Under the pieces are notes generated by a model. The model was not told the DNA's origin and did not search any database. It saw only the letters and a program-made list of their open reading frames with translations. Shown piece after piece: positions 33,042 to 41,496 of a DNA stretch of 56,375 nucleotides. The position numbers were made by a program, and so were the translations under genes. The stretch covers positions 1 through 56,375 of the forward strand of contig CASFNR010000006.1 in assembly GCA_949296115.1 (NCBI GenBank), given 5' to 3'. Source of the DNA: an uncultured Eubacteriales bacterium. Its GTDB lineage: Bacteria > Bacillota > Clostridia > Oscillospirales > Oscillospiraceae. Each line of letters opens with the position of its first letter. Position 1 is the first letter of the stretch.

Positions 33042-33937
33042 GCTTCCTCTTCTCCGGCCAGGGGGACCAGTTCCCCGGTATGGGCCGGGACCTGTATGAA
33101 ACCTACCCCGCTGCCCGGGCGGTGTTCGACCTGTGCGAACGCCTTCGCCCCGGGACCCAGGCGCAGTGCTTTCAGGGCACGGCGGAGGAATTGAAGGAAA
33201 CGGTGAACACTCAGCCCTGCCTGTTCGCCATGGAACTGGCGGCAGCGGCGGTGCTGGAGGAGAAGGGGATTGTGCCCCAGGCTGCGGCGGGCTTCTCCCT
33301 GGGAGAGGTGACAGCGGCGGCATTCACCGGCATCGTGGACCGGGAAACCGGCTTCCGGCTGGTGTGCAAACGGGGGCAGCTGATGCAGGCCGCTGCGGAG
33401 CAGGCCGACACCGCTATGGCGGCGGTGGTGAAGCTGACGCCGGAAACGGTGAAAGAACTCTGCGGCCGCTACAGCCAGGTTTATCCCGTGAATTTCAACT
33501 GCCCCGGGCAGATTACCGTGTCCGGCCTGACGGAGCAGATGACCCTCTTCGCTGCCGATGTGAAGGCGGCGGGGGGCCGGGCCATTCCCCTGAAGGTCAA
33601 GGGCGCTTTCCACTCCCCCTTCATGGCGGAGGCGGCGAAGGCCTTTGCCGGAGAGCTGGCGCAGGTCCAGCCGGGCAGCGGCAGAATGCCTCTGTATTCC
33701 AATGTGACGGCCCGGCCCTATGAAGGCGACCCCCGGGACCTGCTGGCAAAGCAGATTGCCAGCCCGGTGCTCTGGGAGAACATCATCCGGAACATGGCCG
33801 AGGCGGGCATCGACACTTTCGTGGAAATCGGTCCGGGCAAGACCCTGACCAACATGGTAAAGAAGATTCTCCCCCAGGCAAAAACCTACTGCGTGGCGGA
33901 GCTGGAAACCCTGCTGAAGGAGGTAGCGGTATGCTGA
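33029..33937 (+). CDS. fabD: Malonyl-CoA:ACP transacylase
   Basis: The 302-residue protein has the FSGQGDQFPGM N-terminus, the nucleophile Ser90 in GFSLGE (GHSLGE or GLSLGE in most relatives) and the catalytic His in GAFHSPFM. It loads malonate onto AcpP. GGAGGG lies 9 bp before the ATG inside fabK. The coding region overlaps fabG by 7 bp. Confidence 0.95.
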   Translation: MGGVSFLFSGQGDQFPGMGRDLYETYPAARAVFDLCERLRPGTQAQCFQGTAEELKETVNTQPCLFAMELAAAAVLEEKGIVPQAAAGFSLGEVTAAAFTGIVDRETGFRLVCKRGQLMQAAAEQADTAMAAVVKLTPETVKELCGRYSQVYPVNFNCPGQITVSGLTEQMTLFAADVKAAGGRAIPLKVKGAFHSPFMAEAAKAFAGELAQVQPGSGRMPLYSNVTARPYEGDPRDLLAKQIASPVLWENIIRNMAEAGIDTFVEIGPGKTLTNMVKKILPQAKTYCVAELETLLKEVAVC

Positions 33938-34656
33938 ACGGAAAAGTGGTCCTGGTCACCGGGGGTTCCCGGGGCGTCGGGGCGGCCATTGCCCGGAAAT
34001 TTGCCTCCATGGGCGCCAATGTGGCGGTGATTTACGCCGGAAACCAGCAGGCGGCGGAAGCTGTCTGCGCCCAGTGCCGGGAATACGGGGTGGAGGCCAA
34101 GGCCTATCGCTGTGATGTGGCCAGCTTCACGGAAGCCAAGGACACCGTAACCGCCGTCAAGACGGACTTCGGCGCCGTGCATATTCTGGTGAACAATGCG
34201 GGCATCACCCGGGATGGGCTGATTCCCATGATGAAAGAAGAAGCCTTTGACGCCGTTCTGGATACCAACCTGAAGGGCGCCTTTAATATGATCCGGCACT
34301 GTGCCGGACTGTTCCTGCGTAATCGGGAGGGCTGTATCATCAATATCAGCTCCGTCTCCGGCCTGATGGGCAACGCCGGACAGTGCAACTACGCCGCCTC
34401 CAAGGCGGGACTCATCGGCCTGACCAAGTCCGTGGCCAAAGAGCTGGCCCCCAAGGGCATCCGGTGCAATGCCATTGCCCCGGGCTTCATCCGCACGGAC
34501 ATGACCGGGGCCCAGGAAAATAACCCTCTGCTTTCCATGATCCCCCTGGGAACCATGGGAGAGGCAGAGGATGTGGCCCAGGCTGCGGCCTATCTGGCCA
34601 CGGCAAAGTATGTGACCGGCGAGGTCCTCCGGGTAGACGGCGGCATCGCCATGTAA
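33931..34656 (+). CDS. fabG: 3-oxoacyl-ACP reductase
   Basis: The 241-residue short-chain dehydrogenase has the NADPH motif TGGSRGVG (10-17), NNAG (88-91) and the catalytic triad Ser141, Tyr154 and Lys158 (YAASK). It reduces 3-oxoacyl-ACP in each elongation cycle. GAAGGAGG precedes the ATG. Confidence 0.95.
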   Translation: MLNGKVVLVTGGSRGVGAAIARKFASMGANVAVIYAGNQQAAEAVCAQCREYGVEAKAYRCDVASFTEAKDTVTAVKTDFGAVHILVNNAGITRDGLIPMMKEEAFDAVLDTNLKGAFNMIRHCAGLFLRNREGCIINISSVSGLMGNAGQCNYAASKAGLIGLTKSVAKELAPKGIRCNAIAPGFIRTDMTGAQENNPLLSMIPLGTMGEAEDVAQAAAYLATAKYVTGEVLRVDGGIAM

Positions 34657-34673
34657 CATGTAAGGAGAGAATT

Positions 34674-35912
34674 ATGGCAGAAAACAGACGTGTGGTGGTA
34701 ACCGGCCTGGGCGTGGTCAGCCCGGTGGGCAGCGACATGGAAACCGCCTGGAGCAACCTGGTTTCCGGCTTCAACGGCATCGGCCCCATCACCTATTTCG
34801 ATACAACCAATTACAAGGCCAAGCTGGGCGCTCAGGTCCAGGGCTTTGACCCCATGCAGTACATGGACCGCAGCGAAACCCTGCGCAGCGACAAATTCGC
34901 CCAGTACGCCATGGGCGCCGCCGTCCAGGCGGTGGAGGAGAGCGGCGTCATCGGCACCCTGCCCCCGGAGCGGGTGGCGGTGTACTTCGGCTCCGGCATC
35001 GGCGGCCTGAACACCGTCTCCACGGAGATCAGCAAGCTGGAGAGTCGGGGCCCCCATCGGGTGTCCCCCCTGTGCGTGCCCATGATGATCGCCAACATGG
35101 CGGCGGGCATGATTGCCATCCGCTACAACTGCCAGGGTGCGGCCATGCCTGCGGTGACTGCCTGCGCCTCCGGCTCCAATGCCATCGGCGAGGCCCTGCG
35201 GGTAATCCGTCACGGCTATGCTGACGCCGTGATTACCGGCGGTGCGGAGGCATCCATTGTTCCCGTGGGCATCGCAGGCTTCATCAACATGAAGGCTCTG
35301 TCCGTGGCGGAGGACCCCAATGCGGCGTCCCTGCCCTTTGACGCCCGCCGGGGCGGCTTCGTCATCGGCGAAGGGGCAGCTGCCCTGGTGCTGGAGGAGT
35401 ACGAGCACGCCAAGGCCCGGGGGGCAAAAATCTACGGCGAGCTGTGCGGCTACGGCTCCACCTGCGACGCCTACCACATCACGGCGCCCCACCCCGAGGC
35501 CCTGGGCGGCGCCCGGGCCATGGAGCAGGCGCTGTCCGAGGCGGGCTACAACGGTACGGAGTCCCTCTACATCAACGCCCACGGCACCGGCACCCCCCTG
35601 AACGACGTGGGGGAGACCAAGGCCATCAAGAGAGCCCTGGGGGAAGAGCAGGCTTACAAGGCCCTCATCAGCTCCACCAAGTCCATGACCGGCCATATGC
35701 TGGGTGCGGCGGGAGCCATCGAGGCCATTGTCTGCCTGAAAACCCTGGAAACCGGGGTGGTGCCCCCCACCATCAACCTGCTCCAGCCGGACCCGGAATG
35801 TGACCTGAACTATGTGCCCAATGCCGCGGTGCAGGCGGACGTGAACCTGTGTATTTCCAACTCTCTGGGCTTCGGCGGCCACAATGCCTCCCTGGCCTTC
35901 CGGAAGGTGTAA
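34674..35912 (+). CDS. fabF: 3-oxoacyl-ACP synthase II
   Basis: The 412-residue condensing enzyme has the Cys-His-His triad: Cys164 in TACASGSNA, His303 in NAHGTGTPLND and His341 in KSMTGHMLGAAG. It elongates acyl-ACP with malonyl-ACP. TAAGGAGAG precedes the ATG. It is the only condensing enzyme in the operon, since no fabH is present. Confidence 0.95.
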   Translation: MAENRRVVVTGLGVVSPVGSDMETAWSNLVSGFNGIGPITYFDTTNYKAKLGAQVQGFDPMQYMDRSETLRSDKFAQYAMGAAVQAVEESGVIGTLPPERVAVYFGSGIGGLNTVSTEISKLESRGPHRVSPLCVPMMIANMAAGMIAIRYNCQGAAMPAVTACASGSNAIGEALRVIRHGYADAVITGGAEASIVPVGIAGFINMKALSVAEDPNAASLPFDARRGGFVIGEGAAALVLEEYEHAKARGAKIYGELCGYGSTCDAYHITAPHPEALGGARAMEQALSEAGYNGTESLYINAHGTGTPLNDVGETKAIKRALGEEQAYKALISSTKSMTGHMLGAAGAIEAIVCLKTLETGVVPPTINLLQPDPECDLNYVPNAAVQADVNLCISNSLGFGGHNASLAFRKV

Positions 35913-35915
35913 GCT

Positions 35916-36332
35916 ATGAAGGAAACCGATATTCGCAAATATGCCGAGCTGATGAAGGAACTGGGCCTCACCGGCCTGGAGATCACCGAGGATAACCAGG
36001 TGGTCCGCCTGGAGCGGACACCGGCCCCCGAGGTCCGTCCGGCAGCGCCGGTGGAGGTCCCCGCTGCGGCTGCCGCACCCAAGACCGCCGGGAACTGCGT
36101 CAGCATCAAGTCTCCCCTGGTGGGCCTGTTCTACGCCGCCCCGGCGGAGAACGCCGAGCCCTATGTGTCCGTGGGAGACACGGTGAAAAAGGGCCAGACC
36201 CTGTGCATCGTGGAGGCTATGAAGCTGATGAACGAAATCAGCGCCGAGGAGGACGGTGTGGTGACGGAAATCTGTGTGGCCAACGGCCAGATGGTGGAGT
36301 ACGGCACCGAGCTGTTCCGGATTCAGAGGTAA
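35916..36332 (+). CDS. accB: Biotin carboxyl carrier protein of acetyl-CoA carboxylase
   Basis: The 138-residue protein has a helical N-terminus (LMKELGLTGLEI), a Pro/Ala-rich hinge (36-58) and a biotinyl domain with the biotin Lys103 in EAMKLMNEI. It is encoded 3 bp after fabF with a weak AAGG site, suggesting coupling. Confidence 0.95.
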   Translation: MKETDIRKYAELMKELGLTGLEITEDNQVVRLERTPAPEVRPAAPVEVPAAAAAPKTAGNCVSIKSPLVGLFYAAPAENAEPYVSVGDTVKKGQTLCIVEAMKLMNEISAEEDGVVTEICVANGQMVEYGTELFRIQR

Positions 36333-36336
36333 GACC

Positions 36337-36753
36337 ATGAACCGGGAAGAAATTATGGAAATTCTCCCCCACCGGGACCCCATGCTCCTGGTGGAGGAGG
36401 TGGAGAATCAGGATGGCTGGGCGGTGGGACACTACCATGTCCGGGGGGATGAGTTCTTCCTCCAGGGACATTTTCCCGGCAATCCCATTGTGCCCGGAGT
36501 GATTCTGTGCGAGATGCTGGCCCAGTCCGCCTGTGTGCTGATGAAGGACGCCATGACGGAGGGCAAGCTGCCGGTGTACACCGGACTGAACAATGTGAAG
36601 TTCCGTTCCCCGGTTCGCCCCGGGGATACGGTGCAGATGCGCTGCCATATCAAGCGGGCCAAGCACCCGTTCTACTTTGCCGAGGGCACCGTCAGCGTGG
36701 GCGACCGGCTGTGTGTCAGTGCGGAATTTTCCTTTGCCATTACAGGAGTGTAA
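36337..36753 (+). CDS. fabZ: 3-hydroxyacyl-ACP dehydratase
   Basis: The 138-residue hot-dog protein has LPHRDPMLLVEEV and the catalytic His/Glu block GHFPGNPIVPGVILCEMLAQ. It removes water from 3-hydroxyacyl-ACP. The start is ATG 36337, 4 bp after accB; the longer open frame upstream lies inside accB. Placed between accB and accC, as in the streptococcal cluster. Confidence 0.95.
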   Translation: MNREEIMEILPHRDPMLLVEEVENQDGWAVGHYHVRGDEFFLQGHFPGNPIVPGVILCEMLAQSACVLMKDAMTEGKLPVYTGLNNVKFRSPVRPGDTVQMRCHIKRAKHPFYFAEGTVSVGDRLCVSAEFSFAITGV

Positions 36754-36756
36754 CCT

Positions 36757-38064
36757 ATGTTCTCAAAAATTCTGATCGCCAACCGGGGTGAAATTGCGGT
36801 CCGGATCATCCGGGCCTGCAAGGAGATGGGCGTGGCCACGGTGGCGGTATATTCCGAAGCGGACCGGAACGCCCTGCATGTGGCCCTGGCGGATCAGAGC
36901 TACTGCATCGGCGGGCCGGAAGCCTCGGAGAGCTACCTCAACGAGCAGCAGGTCATCAGCGCCGCCGTGCTGGCGGGGGCCCAGGCCATCCACCCCGGCT
37001 ACGGCTTCCTGTCGGAGAACGCCCACTTTGCCCGGCTGTGCCAGAAGAACGGTCTGGCCTTCATCGGCCCCAATCCGGAGCACATGGAGCAGCTCAGCGA
37101 CAAGGCGGTGCTGAAGGAACTGATTCAGACCACCGGCCTGACCCCGATCCCCGGCACCAAGGCACTGCCCTCCGTGGAGGAGGCCAAGGCTGCGGCGGAA
37201 AAAATCGGCTACCCCGTGATGCTCAAGGCCTGCGCCGGTGGCGGCGGCCGGGGCATCCGGCTGATTCAGTCGGTTTCTGAGCTGGAAGAAGCCTGGAATC
37301 AGGCCACCTCCGAGGCCCTCAGCGCCTTTGGGGACGGCTCGGTGTATCTGGAAAAATATGTGTCTCCCGCCCGGCATGTGGAACTGCAGATGCTGGCGGA
37401 CGAACAGGGCAACGTGGTTTGCCTGGGGGAGCGGGACTGCTCTCTCCAGCGGCGCAACCAGAAGCTGATTGAGGAAACCCCCTCTCCGGCGGTTTCCCCG
37501 GAGCAGCGCCGGAAGATCATGGCTCTGGCGGTGGATGCCGTGAAGAAAATCGGCTATGTGGGAGCGGGCACCCTGGAATTCCTCCTGGACCGGCAGGGAA
37601 ACTTCTGGTTCATGGAGATGAATGTCCGGCTTCAGGTGGAACACTGCGTCACCGAGATGCTCACGGGCATCGACCTGGTGAAGTGGCAGATCCGGATTGC
37701 CGCAGGCATCCCCCTGAATTTCACCCAGGCGGACATTCCCATGACCGGCGCCGCCATCGAGTGCCGGATCAACGCCACCAGCTGCGGCACCCTGGAGATG
37801 CTCCATGTCCCCGGCGGTCCCTCGGTGCGCTTCGACACCTGCCTGCTGGAGGACACCCAGGTGTCCCCCTACTATGACTCCCTGCTGGGCAAGCTGATTG
37901 TCTATGCCAAGACCCGGGAGGAAACCCTGCGCAAGCTCCGGGCAGCCCTGTGCGAGCTGGTGATCCGGGGCATTCCCACCAACATTGAGGAGCAGCTGAA
38001 CTTTGTAACCGACGACCGGTTTGTTTCCGGCGAATACGATCTGACATTTATGGGTAACAGGTGA
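36757..38064 (+). CDS. accC: Biotin carboxylase subunit of acetyl-CoA carboxylase
   Basis: The 435-residue ATP-grasp enzyme has KILIANRGEIAVRIIRACKE, HPGYGFLSEN, KACAGGGGRGIR, the ERDCSLQRRNQKLIEE block and MEMNVRLQVEH. It carboxylates biotin on AccB. It is slightly shorter than the usual 445-450 residues, with the loss at the C-terminus. A CAGGAG site lies within the end of fabZ. Confidence 0.95.
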   Translation: MFSKILIANRGEIAVRIIRACKEMGVATVAVYSEADRNALHVALADQSYCIGGPEASESYLNEQQVISAAVLAGAQAIHPGYGFLSENAHFARLCQKNGLAFIGPNPEHMEQLSDKAVLKELIQTTGLTPIPGTKALPSVEEAKAAAEKIGYPVMLKACAGGGGRGIRLIQSVSELEEAWNQATSEALSAFGDGSVYLEKYVSPARHVELQMLADEQGNVVCLGERDCSLQRRNQKLIEETPSPAVSPEQRRKIMALAVDAVKKIGYVGAGTLEFLLDRQGNFWFMEMNVRLQVEHCVTEMLTGIDLVKWQIRIAAGIPLNFTQADIPMTGAAIECRINATSCGTLEMLHVPGGPSVRFDTCLLEDTQVSPYYDSLLGKLIVYAKTREETLRKLRAALCELVIRGIPTNIEEQLNFVTDDRFVSGEYDLTFMGNR

Positions 38065-38068
38065 AACT

Positions 38069-38920
38069 ATGGCCTTTATCAACTTTTTAAAACCGAAAAA
38101 CCAGCTGGAGGAGGGCGGCCGCACCGCCGCTCCCGTCCATGAGGACGCCGGGGAGCCGGAGAAAACCTGCCCCAACTGCCACAAGGCCATCCCTCTGAGC
38201 CGTCTCTGGGCCAACCACCTGGTCTGCCCCTGCGGTCACCATTTCCGGATGAAAGCCCGGCAGCGCCTGGCCATGATTGCGGACAAGGGCAGCTTCCGGG
38301 AGCTGTTCCGGGCTGTAAAGGCGGGAAATCCCCTGGATTTCCCGGGCTATGCCGAGAAAATTGAGACAGCCCGTACCGCCAGCGGGGAGGAAGAGGGCGT
38401 GATCTGCGGCGTTGCCGCGGTGGAGGGGCAGAAGTGCTGCCTGTTTGCCATGGAGCCGTATTTCATGATGGGCTCCATGGGCAGCGCCGTGGGAGAGAAG
38501 ATCACCCGGCTGTTTGAGTACGCCACGGAGCACCGGCTGCCGGTAATTGGCTTTACCGTCTCCGGCGGCGCCCGGATGCAGGAGGGGCTGCTTTCCCTGA
38601 TGCAGATGGCCAAAACCAGCGCTGCCGTCAAACGGCACAACGATGCGGGGCTGCTGTATGTGGCGGTGCTCACTGACCCCACCACCGGAGGCGTCACCGC
38701 CAGCTTCGCCATGGGGGCGGACATCATCCTGGCGGAGCCGGGGGCTACCGTGGGCTTTGCCGGGGCCCGGGTTATCGAGCAAACCACCCGCAAGTCCCTG
38801 CCCAAGGGCTTCCAGACGGCAGAATTCGTGCTTCAGCACGGATTCGTGGACAACATCACTCCCCGGGCGGGACAGAAGCAGATGCTGGCCGAGATCCTGC
38901 GGCTGCACAATGGAGGTTGA
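38069..38920 (+). CDS. accD: Acetyl-CoA carboxylase carboxyltransferase beta subunit
   Basis: The 283-residue protein has an N-terminal zinc ribbon and a crotonase-like carboxyltransferase domain (VSGGARMQEG, SLMQMAKTSAA, GGVTASFAMGADI). It transfers the carboxyl from biotin to acetyl-CoA together with AccA. Oddity: the first zinc pair is CPNC, but the second reads C-P-C (HLVCPCGHHF), one residue short of the usual CxxC. Base calls in this stretch are unambiguous in the frame, so it is either a true variant or a local deletion. It ends inside the ribosome site of accA. Confidence 0.93.
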   Translation: MAFINFLKPKNQLEEGGRTAAPVHEDAGEPEKTCPNCHKAIPLSRLWANHLVCPCGHHFRMKARQRLAMIADKGSFRELFRAVKAGNPLDFPGYAEKIETARTASGEEEGVICGVAAVEGQKCCLFAMEPYFMMGSMGSAVGEKITRLFEYATEHRLPVIGFTVSGGARMQEGLLSLMQMAKTSAAVKRHNDAGLLYVAVLTDPTTGGVTASFAMGADIILAEPGATVGFAGARVIEQTTRKSLPKGFQTAEFVLQHGFVDNITPRAGQKQMLAEILRLHNGG

Positions 38921-38924
38921 CACC

Positions 38925-39713
38925 GTGACGCAGACACCCTATTCCAAAGTAAAACGGGCCCGGGAGAACACCAGACCCACCGGGCTGGACTATATCTCCA
39001 ATCTGTTCCAGGGCTTTCTGGAACTCCACGGGGACCGCCGCTTTGCCGATGATCCTGCCGTTGTGGGGGGCATCGCCCGGCTGAATGGCACCCCGGTTAC
39101 CGTCATCGCCATTGAGAAGGGCCACACCGCCAAGGAGCGGTCCTACCGGAACTTCGGTGCGCCTAACCCGGAGGGTTATCGCAAGGCCCTGCGGCTGATG
39201 AAGCAGGCGGAAAAATTCGGTCGGCCGGTGATCTGTTTCATCGATACTTCCGGGGCCTACTGCGGCATCGGAGGCGAGGAGCGGGGCCAGGGCCAGGCCA
39301 TTGCGGAAAACCTGATGGAGATGAGCACCCTGTGCGTGCCCATTGTCTCCGTCCTCATCGGTGAGGGCGGCAGCGGCGGGGCCCTGGCTCTGGCGGTGGC
39401 GGACCGGGTGTTCATGCTGGAAAACGCAGTTTACTCTGTGATCTCGCCGGAGGGCTGCGCCAGCATCCTGTGGAAGGACGCCGCCAAGGCGGACACCGCC
39501 GCCGCCAGCCTGAAGCTGACGGCTCAGGACGCCCTGGACCTGGGCGTGATCGAAGGAATCATTTCAGAAGAAAATCTGGGCAAACAGCCCTTCTACCAGC
39601 GTCTGCGGGAACAGCTGACGAAAGAACTGGAAGGACTGAATGCGGACCCGGACCTGGTGGGCAAGCGGTATGACCGGTTCCGCCGGATCGGTACCAGCGG
39701 CTTGCAGGGATAA
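38925..39713 (+). CDS. accA: Acetyl-CoA carboxylase carboxyltransferase alpha subunit
   Basis: The 262-residue protein has ELHGDRRFADDPAVVGGIA, GHTAKERSYRNFGAPNPEGYRKALRLM split by normal family spacing, and FIDTSGAYCGIGGEERGQG. I start at GTG 38925 because TGGAGG lies 8 bp upstream and overlaps the accD stop; an ATG at 38910 is in frame but has no site. It completes the carboxylase that makes malonyl-CoA. Confidence 0.93.
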   Translation: MTQTPYSKVKRARENTRPTGLDYISNLFQGFLELHGDRRFADDPAVVGGIARLNGTPVTVIAIEKGHTAKERSYRNFGAPNPEGYRKALRLMKQAEKFGRPVICFIDTSGAYCGIGGEERGQGQAIAENLMEMSTLCVPIVSVLIGEGGSGGALALAVADRVFMLENAVYSVISPEGCASILWKDAAKADTAAASLKLTAQDALDLGVIEGIISEENLGKQPFYQRLREQLTKELEGLNADPDLVGKRYDRFRRIGTSGLQG

Positions 39714-39722
39714 GGAGCAAAT

Positions 39723-41363
39723 ATGAGCGTTTATCAGAAGTATTGCCGGGAGGTCTTGAATGAACGGGGCGGACTGGAAAAAATTACCCTGGACTATCCG
39801 GAGAATTTCAACTTTGCCTACGACGTGGTGGATGTGATGGCGGATCAGACCCCGGACAAGACTGCCATGGTCTGGTGCAACACGGAAAACGAGGAGCATA
39901 TCTTCTCCTTCGACCAGATCCGCCGCTGCAGCAACCGGATGGCCAACGTGTTTGCTCAGGCGGGGCTGAAGCGGGGGGACCGGGTGATGCTGGTGCTGAA
40001 GCGCCACTATGAATACTGGTTCGCCGTGATTGCTCTGCACAAGCTGGGGGTCACCGCCATTCCTGCCACCCATATGCTCACGGTGGAGGATTATGTCTAC
40101 CGGCTGGAAACCGCCAAAGCCAACGCCATTGTCTGCACCTGGCAGAACGATGTGCCCCAGAAGCTCCGTGCTGCGGTGAAGAAGGCGGGGAATCCCTGCG
40201 TTCTCTGGTGCGTTCAGAGGGATGTGGAGGGCTTCCGGAATCTGACAGCGGAGATGGAGCAGGCGGAGGAAGTCTGGCAGCGGGTGCCGACGCTGGCCAC
40301 CGACCCCATGCTCCTCTACTTCACTTCCGGCACCACTGGCTATCCCAAGGGTGTGATCCACGATTTTTCCTACCCGCTGGCCCACATTGTCACTGCCAAA
40401 TACTGGCAGCAGGCCGAGGAGGACGGACTCCACTTTACCGTGGCGGAAACCGGCTGGGCCAAGGCCTCCTGGGGCAAGCTCTATGGCCAGTGGCTGGTGG
40501 GCAGCGCCGTGATGGTGTTTGACTTCGATAATTTTGAACCCAAACAGCTGTGCGCGGTGATCAACCGCTACAAGGTTACCTCCTTCTGCGCCCCGCCCAC
40601 GGTGTATCGCTACCTGGTGCGCAAGGGCATTCCCGATATGCCCAGCCTGCGCCACGCCTCCACCGCCGGAGAAATGCTTGCCCCGGAGGTGTTCCGGAAG
40701 TTCCAGGAGCGCACGGGTCTTTCCCTGTGCGAGGGCTACGGCCAGACGGAGACCACCCTGCTCATGGCAAACTTCAAGGGCCAGACTCCGGTGGAAGGGT
40801 CCATGGGCCGAATCTCCCCCCTGTACAACATCCGCCTCCAGGATAAGGAAGGCAACCCGGTTGCCCCCGGGGAAATCGGGGAAGTGGTGATCGTGCCTCC
40901 GGAAAACGGCAGGCAGATCGGGGTGTTCAGCGGCTACCTGGACAACGAAAAGCAGTACCGTCATGCCTGGCGGGGCGGGGTGTATCACACCGGCGACGCC
41001 GCTTACATAGACGAAAACGGCAATTACTGGTTCCACGGCCGGTTTGACGACATCATCAAAACCGGCGGCTACCGGGTCGGCCCCTACGAGGTGGAGAATG
41101 TGCTTATGGAGCACCCGGCAGTGGTGGAGTGCAGCGTCATCGGCGTGCCGGACACCCTCCGGGGCCAGGCCATCAAGGCCTTTGTGGTGCTCACCGGCGG
41201 GAAAAAGCCCTCCATGGAGCTGGAGAAGGAAATCAAGGATTTCTGCAACAGCCGCCTGGCGGAGTACAAATGGATTCGTCTGGTGGAGTTTGTCCGGGAG
41301 ATGCCCAAGACCATCAGCGGCAAAATCCGCAAAACCGAACTGAAAAAGGCCAGCGGTCAATAA
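39723..41363 (+). CDS. AMP-forming acyl-CoA synthetase
   Basis: The 546-residue ANL-superfamily enzyme has the phosphate loop YFTSGTTGYPKG, A4-A5 motifs SFCAPPTVYR and EGYGQTETT, the hinge region GRFDDIIKTGGYRVGP and the C-terminal Lys of KTISGKIRK. The overall pattern is that of medium-chain/acetyl-CoA synthetase relatives. AAGGAG precedes the ATG, 9 bp after accA, so it is co-transcribed with the fatty-acid genes. Activation of free fatty acids or branched short acids is likely; the exact chain length is not readable. Confidence 0.88.
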   Translation: MSVYQKYCREVLNERGGLEKITLDYPENFNFAYDVVDVMADQTPDKTAMVWCNTENEEHIFSFDQIRRCSNRMANVFAQAGLKRGDRVMLVLKRHYEYWFAVIALHKLGVTAIPATHMLTVEDYVYRLETAKANAIVCTWQNDVPQKLRAAVKKAGNPCVLWCVQRDVEGFRNLTAEMEQAEEVWQRVPTLATDPMLLYFTSGTTGYPKGVIHDFSYPLAHIVTAKYWQQAEEDGLHFTVAETGWAKASWGKLYGQWLVGSAVMVFDFDNFEPKQLCAVINRYKVTSFCAPPTVYRYLVRKGIPDMPSLRHASTAGEMLAPEVFRKFQERTGLSLCEGYGQTETTLLMANFKGQTPVEGSMGRISPLYNIRLQDKEGNPVAPGEIGEVVIVPPENGRQIGVFSGYLDNEKQYRHAWRGGVYHTGDAAYIDENGNYWFHGRFDDIIKTGGYRVGPYEVENVLMEHPAVVECSVIGVPDTLRGQAIKAFVVLTGGKKPSMELEKEIKDFCNSRLAEYKWIRLVEFVREMPKTISGKIRKTELKKASGQ

Positions 41364-41371
41364 CTGCGCCT

Positions 41372-41397
41372 GCCCCGGAAGCAATTGCTTCCGGGGC
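41372..41397 (+). terminator. Terminator of the fatty-acid operon
   Basis: A perfect 13+13 palindrome (41372-41384 with 41385-41397) followed by a short T-rich stretch. It lies 9 bp after the synthetase stop and just before the promoter of the next gene. Confidence 0.8.
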
Positions 41398-41406
41398 GTT
41401 CTTCGT

Positions 41407-41435
41407 TTGACGATGGCTCCCTTTTGTGCTATAGT
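41407..41435 (+). promoter_or_regulatory. Promoter of the PAS/winged-helix regulator
   Basis: TTGACG (41407-41412), 17 bp, TATAGT (41430-41435), about 55 nt before the ATG at 41497. Confidence 0.85.
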
Positions 41436-41496
41436 AAACACAAAAAATACCAGCTTTTCCGGAACCGCTGTCCGGAAGAAGGGGAGGAACGCAGGG

